64,000 nt of DNA from Haloarcula laminariae. Lineage in GTDB: Archaea; Halobacteriota; Halobacteria; Halobacteriales; Haloarculaceae. This document shows, piece by piece, positions 57,045 through 64,000 of this stretch. Made by a program: the position numbers and the translations under genes. Numbering within the stretch: position 1 is the first letter of the stretch; each line of letters opens with the position of its first letter. The notes beneath the pieces were generated by a model that was not told the DNA's origin, did no database searches, and was given only the letters and a program-made list of their open reading frames with translations. The stretch covers positions 372,001 to 436,000 of the forward strand of contig NZ_JAMZFY010000001.1 in NCBI RefSeq assembly GCF_025457605.1, given 5' to 3'.

Positions 57045-57118
57045 CCGGATTTCAGTCCCGATAACCGGACGCGGACGTTTAGGGCCGGGAGCACACAACG
57101 GCCGGTAGAGCCCGCGCA

Positions 57119-57481
57119 ATGTCCGCCCTGCCTTCCCCGCTGACGACGCGGCTGCAACGCCCCGATTACGTCGACCTCGTCTTCGGTATCGTGTTCGTCT
57201 GGGGGACCGGCGACCTGTTTTCCACCTTCGCCGCACTGTACGTTACCGGCATCGGCGCCGAGGCGAACCCGCTGATACGGACGCTGCTCGCCCACGACCC
57301 GCTCCTGGTCGTGGCGCTGAAAGGCGCCGTGATGCTCGTCGTCGGGCTCACTCTCGTCAGATACCGGGCCGCCGTCGAGCGGCTCCCGCGCTGGCGGCTG
57401 TGGCTCGGCGGTCTCATCGGCGTCGGTACTGTGGTCGTGGCGCTCAACCTCTACGTGGCGGTCGCGGCCGCCGGGGTCTAG
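57119..57481 (+). CDS. Small membrane protein (DUF5658-like)
   Basis: 120 residues with four helices: residues 20-38 with VFVWGTGDLFSTFAALYV, 60-80, then 92-116. The G-D-x-x-S/T-T pattern followed by EANPL agrees with DUF5658-type proteins by memory; search needed. Its stop shares a CTAG with the convergent BtuF-like gene. Confidence 0.7.
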   Translation: MSALPSPLTTRLQRPDYVDLVFGIVFVWGTGDLFSTFAALYVTGIGAEANPLIRTLLAHDPLLVVALKGAVMLVVGLTLVRYRAAVERLPRWRLWLGGLIGVGTVVVALNLYVAVAAAGV

Positions 57482-58389
57482 GCCCGCAGCGGCGCCAGCT
57501 CGACCACCGCGTCCCGCGGCGGCGCGTCGAACAGGTCGGGGTGACAGAGCGCCGCCAGGTATTCGAGCGTGTCGACCAGCCGCGGGCCCGACCGGTTGAC
57601 GTAGTGGTGGCCGTCGACGACGTAGGCCCGCCCCTCCCGCACCGCCCGGAGGTCGTCGAACTCCGGCCGGTCGGCCACGTCGGCGAGGTTCTCGCGGGTC
57701 TGGTCGATGTCGAAGCCACACGGCGCGGCCACCAGCACGTCCGGGTCGTAGGCCGTCACTTCGGCCCACTCGCGGGGCCGGGAGTGTGCGCCGCGGTCGG
57801 CCATGCCGTACTCGCCGCCCGCTCGCTCGACCATCCCCGGAACCCAGTGGCCCGCGACCATCACCGGGTCCAGCCAGTCCAGCACGGCGACGCTGGGGGT
57901 CGAATCGGCGCGGGCGGCCGTCGTCTCGACGGCGGCCACCCGCTCGCGGAGGGTCGCCACGAGGTCGGTCGCCCGCTCGTCGCGGTCGATAGCCGCGCCG
58001 ATGCGATGGATGCTCTCGAAGAGGTCCGCCAGGCTGTGGACGTCGAGCGTCAGCACCTCGGTGTCCAGCCCCAGCTCGGCGACGGCGTCGGCCACCAGCA
58101 CGTGGTCGACGGCACAGACGTCACACACCCCCTGCGTGACGATTACGTCGGGGTCGAGCGCCGAGAGCGTCCCGCGGTCGACCGCATAGACGCCGTCGCC
58201 GTCCTCGGCCGCGGCGACCTGCTCGTTTATCTCGCTGCTTGAGGCCTCGGGGTCCACCCGTGAGCGGTTGACCGCGGGCTGCTCGCGGGCCGCCGGCGGG
58301 TAATCACACTCGTGTGACACCCCGACCGGCTCGACCCCGAGCGCGTAGACGATTTCCGTCGCGGACGGCAGGAGCGTGACGACGCGCAT
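57478..58389 (-). CDS. BtuF-like cobalamin/iron-chelate binding domain protein without signal peptide
   Basis: 303 residues from MRVVTLLPSATEIVYALG, the typical beginning of the mature periplasmic-binding domain of the BtuF/FhuD type. Further motifs are SHECDYPP, DPDVIVTQGVCDVCAV and AYDPDVLVAAPCGFDI. There is no secretion signal or lipobox before it, and the open extension to 58704 is shadow. It therefore stays in the cytoplasm, if the start is right. Cobalamin-related by homology; ABC partners are not in the window. Confidence 0.8.
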   Translation of the reverse strand: MRVVTLLPSATEIVYALGVEPVGVSHECDYPPAAREQPAVNRSRVDPEASSSEINEQVAAAEDGDGVYAVDRGTLSALDPDVIVTQGVCDVCAVDHVLVADAVAELGLDTEVLTLDVHSLADLFESIHRIGAAIDRDERATDLVATLRERVAAVETTAARADSTPSVAVLDWLDPVMVAGHWVPGMVERAGGEYGMADRGAHSRPREWAEVTAYDPDVLVAAPCGFDIDQTRENLADVADRPEFDDLRAVREGRAYVVDGHHYVNRSGPRLVDTLEYLAALCHPDLFDAPPRDAVVELAPLRA

Positions 58390-58477
58390 GGCCGTGGTAC
58401 GGTCGCCCGGACCTAAAGCCTCGCGTCGTCCGGTCACCTTCGTTACGCTTACACCCCGTGGCCGCGGAGTCGGCCGT

Positions 58478-58975
58478 ATGAACGTCAAATCGCGCCACCA
58501 CCTCCGCTCGGACGCGGTCGCGGACATCGCCGACGCCCTCGCGGACAACCTCGGTGTCGAACTCGACGCCGACAGCTTCGAGAAAGTGGAGTTCGAGGAC
58601 AGCGACTGGGACATCGTCCTCGTCGACGGCGAGCCGTACGTGCTGTACGTCGAGAGCGAGGCCGACGGCGCCGCCGAGCCGTTCCTCACGGTCCAGGGCG
58701 CCAACGCTCACCCGCCGGAGAAACACGTCGTCACCGTCGACACCGGCGCCATCTCCTTCGTCTCCGACGGCGCGGACATCATGCGTCCCGGCATCACCGA
58801 GGCCGACGACGACATCAGCGAGGGCGACCTCGTCGCCGTCAACGAGGAGGCCCACGGGAAGTTCCTCGCCATCGGGCGGGCGATGGCCGCGGGGTCGGAG
58901 ATGGTCGGCGAGTCGGGGAAGGTCGTCAAGTCCATCCACCACGTCGGCGACGACCTCTTCGAGTTCTCGGTGTAG
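58478..58975 (+). CDS. PUA-domain RNA-binding protein
   Basis: 165 residues from MNVKSRHHLRSDAVADIADALADNLG. The C-terminal PUA domain is clear (KHVVTVDTGAISFVSDGADIMRPGITEADDDISEGDLVAVNEEAHGKFLAIGRA). The N-terminal half is the pre-PUA domain of the MCT-1/Tma20 type. Archaeal members are thought to work in translation or RNA modification. It precedes sepF after 129 bases and faces the BtuF-like gene divergently. Confidence 0.9.
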   Translation: MNVKSRHHLRSDAVADIADALADNLGVELDADSFEKVEFEDSDWDIVLVDGEPYVLYVESEADGAAEPFLTVQGANAHPPEKHVVTVDTGAISFVSDGADIMRPGITEADDDISEGDLVAVNEEAHGKFLAIGRAMAAGSEMVGESGKVVKSIHHVGDDLFEFSV

Positions 58976-59104
58976 ACGGCGATACGAGGGTTCGGGGGCG
59001 AAGCCCGCTTCCCACAGCGCCAGGACGCGTCGCGAGGACGGGCGACGCAGAACAAAGTGATGTCTGACGTAAAGTTGAAACCGGTAGCGCCCGCTCTCCG
59101 TGAT

Positions 59105-59464
59105 ATGGGACTAATGAGCAAGATTCTCGGTGAGTCGGGGCCCTCTCGCCAGACCGACGACTACGTCGAGCTGAACGCCGACAACTTCGATACGTCGAAC
59201 GTGGAGTCCGAACGGCAGGTCCGAATCGCCCGTATCAGCGGGTCGAAGGACGTCGTGGACATCAAGGACGCCGTCTACGACGGCGACATCGTGGTCGCCG
59301 ACATCACCCGCCACTCCACGCAGGACACCACGATGGAACGCATCAGCGACGAGCTCAAGCAGGTCGCCGATGAGGTCGGCGGCGACATCGTCCAGAAGGA
59401 CGACGACCAGCTCATCATCACGCCGGCCGGCGTCACGGTCTCGCGGGAACGGCTCGGCCAGTAA
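59105..59464 (+). CDS. sepF: Cell division protein SepF
   Basis: 119 residues. The N-terminal amphipathic membrane-targeting helix MGLMSKILGESG comes first; 16 upstream codons in frame are rejected as this helix must be at the terminus. The DUF552 core VRIARISGSKDVVDIKDAVYDGDIVVADITRHSTQDTTMERISDELKQVADEVGGDIVQKDDDQLIITPAGV is complete. In haloarchaea SepF anchors FtsZ2/FtsZ1 to the membrane. No ftsZ lies in the window. Confidence 0.93.
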   Translation: MGLMSKILGESGPSRQTDDYVELNADNFDTSNVESERQVRIARISGSKDVVDIKDAVYDGDIVVADITRHSTQDTTMERISDELKQVADEVGGDIVQKDDDQLIITPAGVTVSRERLGQ

Positions 59465-59545
59465 CATCCGCGTCACCGGCTAACACGGTCGTCACCGGCG
59501 GAACGGTCCAATGTCCTTTTTCGTCCTGGGCCGGTAGGGACGGCA

Positions 59546-60490
59546 ATGACTGACCCGGCGATTCGAACACGGGATTTACGGAAGAGCTACGGCGACGTAC
59601 AGGCCCTGGACGGGCTGGACCTCACCGTCGACCGCGGCGAGTTCTTCGGACTGCTCGGCCCCAACGGCGCGGGCAAGACGACGTTCATCAACACGCTCGT
59701 CGGGCTCGTCCACAAGAACAGCGGCACGGCCGAGGTCTTCGGCTTCGACGTCGAGGACGACTACCGCGAGGCCAGGGACCGCATCGGCCTGGCGCCCCAG
59801 GAGTTCAACGTCGACCGCTTTTTCCCCATCATCGAGGTCTTAGAGCACAAGGCCGGCTACCACGGCATCGGCAGCGAGGAGGCCCGACGCCGGGCCGAGG
59901 ACGCCCTCAAAACGGTCGGCATCTGGGAGAAGCGGGACACCCGCTTCGACTGGCTCTCGGGGGGGATGAAACGCCGGTTCGTCCTCGCGCGTGCGCTCGT
60001 CTCGGACCCCGACCTGCTGATTCTGGACGAGCCCACCGCCGGCGTTGACGTCCAGCTGCGCCACGACCTCTGGGACATCATCAACCGGATGAACGACGAG
60101 GGGACCACCATCCTGCTGACCACCCACTACATCGAGGAGGCCGAGCGGCTCTGTGACCGCGTCGCCATCATGGACAGCGGGCGGAAGGTCGAGGTCGCCG
60201 CCCCCGACGAGCTGATGGCTCGCGGCACCGACACCATCGATATCGGGCTGGCGGACCCGCCGCGGACCGCGCCGCGTCTCGACGTGGAGGGGGTTGCCGA
60301 GATAGCCGTCACCGATGACGGGCTCAGCGTCACCGCCGCCGGCGGCAGCCAGACCGCGCCCGCGCTCCTGCGGGCCCTCGAACGACAGGGCCACACCGTC
60401 ACCTCGCTCGACATCCGCCGGGCGTCGCTCGAAGAGGTGTTCGTCGACCTGACCCGCGACGACCGCGAGTACGCGGAGGTGTCGGCATGA
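59546..60490 (+). CDS. ABC-2 type exporter ATPase
   Basis: 314 residues. Walker A GPNGAGKTT at 36-44, signature LSGGMKRR, Walker B LLILDEPTAGVDVQLR and switch TTHYIEEAERL; the last 90 residues are the DrrA/NatA-type C-terminal domain (RRASLEEVFVDLTRDD). It would power export of a small molecule, such as a drug or lipid, with the permease whose start overlaps its stop by ATGA. Confidence 0.93.
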   Translation: MTDPAIRTRDLRKSYGDVQALDGLDLTVDRGEFFGLLGPNGAGKTTFINTLVGLVHKNSGTAEVFGFDVEDDYREARDRIGLAPQEFNVDRFFPIIEVLEHKAGYHGIGSEEARRRAEDALKTVGIWEKRDTRFDWLSGGMKRRFVLARALVSDPDLLILDEPTAGVDVQLRHDLWDIINRMNDEGTTILLTTHYIEEAERLCDRVAIMDSGRKVEVAAPDELMARGTDTIDIGLADPPRTAPRLDVEGVAEIAVTDDGLSVTAAGGSQTAPALLRALERQGHTVTSLDIRRASLEEVFVDLTRDDREYAEVSA

Positions 60491-61254
60491 ACACGAACAC
60501 GGTCCAGTTTGCGACGCTGGTCCGGCGGGAGATACTCCGGTTCGTCCGACGGCCGTACAACACGTTCCTGCCCCCCATCATCACGAACACGCTGTATTTC
60601 TCCGTGTTCGGCGTGATACTCGGCAGCCGAATCGGTGAGATTGCAGGGGTGAGTTACCTCCAGTTCGTGCTGCCGGGGCTGGTCGTGCTGGGGGCTATCT
60701 CGGACAGCTTCGAGAACGCGTCGTTCACCATCTTCCACGGCCGCTGGAACGACTACATCCAGGCCGTGTTGACCTCGCCGATGTCGAACCGGAGCATGGT
60801 GACGGCGTACGTCTCGGCGAGCGCGCTCCGGGGTATCGTCACGTCCCTGCTCATCGTCGGGGTGGGACTGGTGTTCACCTCGGTCCCCCTCGCCAATCCG
60901 CTGTATCTGGTCGCGTTCCTGCTGGTAATCACCACGCTGTTTGGCGGTCTCGGTGTCATCGGCGGCCTCTGGGCGAGCGACTTCGACTACCTCACCGTCA
61001 TGAACCAGTTCATCCTCCGGCCGCTGGTGTTCTTCGGCGCGGTGTTCTATTCGCTCGACGTGCTCCCCCCGCTCTGGCGGAACGTCTCGCTGCTCAACCC
61101 GATGGTCTACATGGTCAACGGCGTCCGCTACGGGATGATCGGCGTCACGGAAATCGACCCCAACACGTCGCTGGCCGTACTGACCGGCGTGACGATGGTC
61201 GTTCTGGCCATCGACTTCCTGCTGTTCAAGCGCGGGTACGGTCTGGCCGAATAG
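60487..61254 (+). CDS. ABC-2 type exporter permease
   Basis: 255 residues with six membrane helices and the ABC-2 signature near the end: FILRPLVFFGAVFYSLDVLPPLWRNVSLLNPMVYMVNGVRYGMIG. The first helix begins after a short cytoplasmic segment (REILRFVRRPYNTFLPP). Overlap of ATGA with the ATPase implies equal synthesis. Substrate unknown. A 242-base gap follows with no ORF; AGATATTTAGG around 61450 is a promoter-like element without a gene in front. Confidence 0.92.
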   Translation: MNTNTVQFATLVRREILRFVRRPYNTFLPPIITNTLYFSVFGVILGSRIGEIAGVSYLQFVLPGLVVLGAISDSFENASFTIFHGRWNDYIQAVLTSPMSNRSMVTAYVSASALRGIVTSLLIVGVGLVFTSVPLANPLYLVAFLLVITTLFGGLGVIGGLWASDFDYLTVMNQFILRPLVFFGAVFYSLDVLPPLWRNVSLLNPMVYMVNGVRYGMIGVTEIDPNTSLAVLTGVTMVVLAIDFLLFKRGYGLAE

Positions 61255-61496
61255 GGCCACCTGCCGGTCGATATCGCGCTGTGCGCTGCCGACCGACGGC
61301 TGAAAAGTGGACGTGCCGTCCGGTGCCGGATTGGGGCCGCCTCCGGCGGGGCGGACAAACTATGACAGGGGGACGCCCTCGGGCAGGGGCGTCAGCGGTC
61401 CGGATACTTCTGTTCGCCTCCGGCCAGGCGTGTGTGAACGTGTGTCACGGAGATATTTAGGAATGTCGGCAGAGTGCCGCTCCGGGCGCCGACGAT

Positions 61497-61889
61497 TCAG
61501 ACGTTGTCGGGCGCGTCGGCGTCGTCCTCGACGTCGCGTTTCAGCGAGTCACGGCGGGCCTTCGCGTCGCGGCCGGTCGCCTCCTCGAGGAAGTTGTTCT
61601 TCTTGCTGACGGCGTCCTCGGCGGCGTCGACGTGACCCTCGGCGATGACCTCCTCGGCCGGGCGCTCGTCGATGTGTAGCGCCAGCTTGTCCTTCTTGCT
61701 GCCGTAGGAGACCGTCCCGGCCACGACGCGCTCGAAAACGGGGTTGTCGGGCTCGTCGACGACCAGGAGGTCGCTACCGTTGTGTTCCTCGGTGTCGGTT
61801 ACCTCGCCGAAATACTCCTCGACGAACGCATTCATGTCCGGAACGCGGTCTTCGAGGTGCTCGCCGCGGCGCATCTTGTACTCTCGCAT
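61497..61889 (-). CDS. DUF5611-like protein
   Basis: 130 residues from MREYKMRRGEHLEDRVPDM; the 51-codon extension upstream is Cys/Arg-rich and rejected. Soluble, mixed alpha/beta with LLVVDEPDNPVFERVVAGTVSYGSKKDKLALHIDERP in the centre and a charged tail (GRDAKARRDSLKRDVEDD). The opening motif matches haloarchaeal DUF5611 as I remember it. Function unknown. Confidence 0.75.
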   Translation of the reverse strand: MREYKMRRGEHLEDRVPDMNAFVEEYFGEVTDTEEHNGSDLLVVDEPDNPVFERVVAGTVSYGSKKDKLALHIDERPAEEVIAEGHVDAAEDAVSKKNNFLEEATGRDAKARRDSLKRDVEDDADAPDNV

Positions 61890-62005
61890 GGGCGACGTTT
61901 TGCAAGGCGCCGTCTTACCCTTTGCGTTCACCGGCTTCGAGGCGGCGGCCCAGCCCCCGACGAGCGGGCGGGCCATCGGCCCCGAGCGCGAGAAGGCAGG
62001 GCAGG

Positions 62006-62860
62006 TTACTCCGCAGTGTTGACGAGTGCGCCCTTGTGGCACTCGGGGCAGAAATCGCCCGCCCGTAGCGAGCTGGAGGCCACGTCCGTGGTGAACTCAC
62101 ACTCCGGACAGCGGAACTGGCCCTCGGGCACGGTGACGGCGCTGCCACCGAAGGGTTCGACCTCCGGCGACTCGTCGTCCTCGCTCGTGCCATCGTCGGC
62201 CGACTCGCCGGTCTCGGGCGCCCAGCCATCACCGTCGTCGCTGGGCTCTTCCGGCCACTCGCCGGGCTCGCGGTCGTCGACCGGCGACTCGTCCTCGTCG
62301 CCGTCGATTATCATCCCGTCGTCGGACTCCGGGTCGGTGGCGACCGCCGACTCCTCGGCGTCCAGCGCCGGCTCGGGCTCCTCGCTCCCGCCGACCGACA
62401 CCTCGGTCGAGGGGTCGTCGAGTTCGCTGTCGCCGCTTCCCGCCCCGTCGTCGTCGAGAATCTCCGCATCGTCGGCGTCGGGGTCGACGGCGTCGACCAC
62501 AGCGTCGTCCGTCTCGCTCTCCCCGCTCGGGGGCGCTGACTCCGCTTCGTCCGGCGCCGCCGGCGCTTCGTCGTCCGGTGTCGTCTCGTCCGACGCACTG
62601 CCGGCCGCCGGTTCCCCGCTGTTGTCCCCGTCCTCGTCCGCCGCCGGGCCCCCCTCGTCGATCATATCGCCCGCGATGTCCGACGGCGTCTCGATGGCAG
62701 TTACTTCCTTGTTCTCGGAGACGATACGCGTCTTCCCACAGCGCTCGCAGGTCTCCCGTTCCTGAATCGTGATGACGACCTCGCTGCCCTGTTCCTCCCG
62801 CTCGCGTTCGACTTCCGCCTCACCGTACTTGTGCCCGATGACGGAGCATTTGAGACCCAT
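62006..62860 (-). CDS. Zinc-ribbon protein with long acidic linker
   Basis: 284 residues. N-terminal 60 residues contain CSVIGH and CERCGK, likely one metal site (MGLKCSVIGHKYG...RETCERCGKTR). Residues 65-235 are low-complexity Asp/Glu/Ser/Pro. The C-terminal 45 form a second ribbon, FRCPECEFTTDVASSSLRAGDFCPECHKG (CxxC-x17-CxxC). TATA-like GGGTTTAAGT lies 25-35 bases upstream of the start on the minus strand. Haloarchaea-specific family; role unknown, perhaps nucleic-acid or protein binding. Confidence 0.75.
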   Translation of the reverse strand: MGLKCSVIGHKYGEAEVEREREEQGSEVVITIQERETCERCGKTRIVSENKEVTAIETPSDIAGDMIDEGGPAADEDGDNSGEPAAGSASDETTPDDEAPAAPDEAESAPPSGESETDDAVVDAVDPDADDAEILDDDGAGSGDSELDDPSTEVSVGGSEEPEPALDAEESAVATDPESDDGMIIDGDEDESPVDDREPGEWPEEPSDDGDGWAPETGESADDGTSEDDESPEVEPFGGSAVTVPEGQFRCPECEFTTDVASSSLRAGDFCPECHKGALVNTAE

Positions 62861-62971
62861 TGTCAGTCAATGTTGCCGTGACCTACTTAAACCCTGCCCG
62901 TCAGCCGCCGATGAGGACACCGCCGTCTCCGCCGATCCCGGCCTGTTCGTTTCTCTATCACCTTTCCGTAA

Positions 62972-62979
62972 TTTTATAA
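62972..62979 (+). promoter_or_regulatory. TATA box for the PKD surface protein
   Basis: TTTTATAA lies 26-33 bases before the ATG at 63005, which predicts a leaderless transcript. Confidence 0.5.
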
Positions 62980-63004
62980 CGGAGACCGTTCCCAGTGCCC
63001 ACCA

Positions 63005-64000
63005 ATGCGCTCGGGGACGCTCTGTCTGCTCGTGACCGTCGCCCTGTTGGCAACGGCCGGCACGGCTGTCGCAGCGGACAACACCGCTCCGCTGGCCGAC
63101 GCCGGTGTCGACCAGACGGTCTCGGTCAACTCGACGGTGTATCTCGACGGCAACGCCTCGGTCGACCCCGACGGCGCGATTACGCGCGTCGAATGGGCAA
63201 TCGAGGCGCCCGACGGCGCGACGACGACGCCCGACTGTGTCGACTGCCGGCGGACCGAGTTCGACGCCACCACCGCCGGTCAGTACACGGTCACGCTCAC
63301 TGTTACTGACGACGACGGCGCCGCTCGTTCGGACACGCTGTATGTCACCGTCACCGACGAGACCGGGCCCAACGTCACACTGTCGGGTCAGAGTTCGACG
63401 CGGCTAGGTACTAACACGACTATCGTCGCGAACGCCTCGAACGACGACACGCCGCTGCAGACGATTACGTGGCTGGTCAACGGGACCGTAGCCGAACGTA
63501 ACTCACTCAACGGGACAGGGGCCACCAGTTCGTTTACCCACTCCTTCGACAGCGTCGGTGAGGTGCCCGTCGCGGCGGTGGTGTACGACACGCTCGGCGA
63601 GCGTGGGCGTGCGACGAGACGGGTTCTGGTGGGTAACAACGGTGGGGACAGCTGCCACGCCATCTGGTGCGGGAGCGAAGCGGACATGCAATATTCGTAC
63701 GATGGAGAGCAGACCTTCGTCGATACTAACAACGACGGCAAGATTACAACTTATCAAGACAGCCAGCTCGTGGACATCGACCTGGAAGCAAGCAACGTGA
63801 AAGAGCTCGGCAGCAACAGATACAAAATTGAGGGCGGTCCTGAAGCCGTTAGCGACCAGCACAAATCTCCAGCTGATAGTGTGGGGATTGGAACTGGTGA
63901 TTCTGTTGATGACGTTGAAGACAATTCTGATGATGGAGGTAGATCCGATGACGATGACGGCAGTCATTCCGATGACAATGATAGTATTGGTTCCAACCCT
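63005..64000 (+). CDS. Secreted PKD-domain surface protein (5' part; runs off the window)
   Basis: 332 codons are present without a stop. A Sec signal peptide (MRSGTLCLLVTVALLATAGTAVA) is followed by a PKD domain (ADAGVDQTVSVNSTVYLDGNASVDPDGAITRVEWAI ... YTVTLTVTDDDGAARSDTLYVTV) and a second PKD-like domain to about residue 215. Then comes an unassigned region with a calcium-loop-like DTNNDGKIT and an Asp/Ser-rich stretch, opening a likely stalk. Codons become clearly AT-richer after about 63690. Several N-x-T sites are present. It is not in the supplied frame list because it has no end inside the window. Confidence 0.8.
   Translation, partial: MRSGTLCLLVTVALLATAGTAVAADNTAPLADAGVDQTVSVNSTVYLDGNASVDPDGAITRVEWAIEAPDGATTTPDCVDCRRTEFDATTAGQYTVTLTVTDDDGAARSDTLYVTVTDETGPNVTLSGQSSTRLGTNTTIVANASNDDTPLQTITWLVNGTVAERNSLNGTGATSSFTHSFDSVGEVPVAAVVYDTLGERGRATRRVLVGNNGGDSCHAIWCGSEADMQYSYDGEQTFVDTNNDGKITTYQDSQLVDIDLEASNVKELGSNRYKIEGGPEAVSDQHKSPADSVGIGTGDSVDDVEDNSDDGGRSDDDDGSHSDDNDSIGSNP

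Overview
The window is chromosomal DNA of a halophilic euryarchaeon (Halobacteria, probably Haloarculaceae or a close relative). The evidence is high GC with strong third-position G/C, very acidic proteins, archaeal TATA boxes with short or absent leaders, and archaeal signature genes: ABCE1, Sec61-beta/SecG, UbaA, archaeal SepF, FAU-1, archaemetzincin, PINc/KH ATPase, TrmB regulators, type II GAPDH, Tat signals and PGF-CTERM-like tails. I saw no tRNA, rRNA, CRISPR array or transposase. Genus-level placement is inference.

Layout. 1-3.75 kb: end of a sugar ABC importer (two permeases and an ATPase) followed by a TrmB regulator. 3.75-7 kb: minus-strand methyltransferase, HAD hydrolase and small unknowns, including an unlisted 51-residue ORF. 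7-21.3 kb: mutL with a hairpin-rich duplicated 3' flank, a membrane glycosyltransferase, a PfkB-like protein with a degenerate active site, a PGF-CTERM surface protein, a YgfZ-like protein, small membrane proteins, a geranylgeranyl-reductase-like flavoprotein, a BNR-repeat protein and uvrA. 21.3-39.5 kb: LURP-one protein, LVIVD-repeat surface protein, FAU-1 pair, SecG, thioredoxin, J-domain/ferredoxin fusion, a MITE-like repeat, F420:NADP oxidoreductase, archaemetzincin, EMC6-like/ABCE1 pair, two tiny zinc-finger proteins, PINc ATPase, NicO-type transporter, M20 peptidase and a secreted nuclease-like protein.

39.6-50.4 kb is the most coherent block, a C4-dicarboxylate/gluconeogenesis island. 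It holds type II GAPDH and ATP-PEPCK on the minus strand, a tautomerase, and then on the plus strand a small HTH protein, a DASS/SLC13 carboxylate transporter, an MFS transporter, a malic enzyme with a phosphotransacetylase-like tail, a UspA protein and a second TrmB regulator. An identical 15-bp palindrome lies over the start codon of the transporter and directly before the start of uspA, and the gapII promoter carries a TrmB-like TACT-N7-GAGTT element directly upstream of its TATA box. Together these suggest a local regulon for growth on organic acids.

50.6-64 kb: katG, an M32 carboxypeptidase, a soluble chemotaxis-type transducer without a sensor domain, the E1 enzyme UbaA, a BtuF-like protein, a PUA protein, SepF, an ABC-2 exporter, zinc-ribbon and DUF5611-like proteins, and the start of a PKD-domain surface protein that runs off the window and becomes AT-richer. 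Most listed open reading frames on opposite strands are shadows of these genes caused by high GC.
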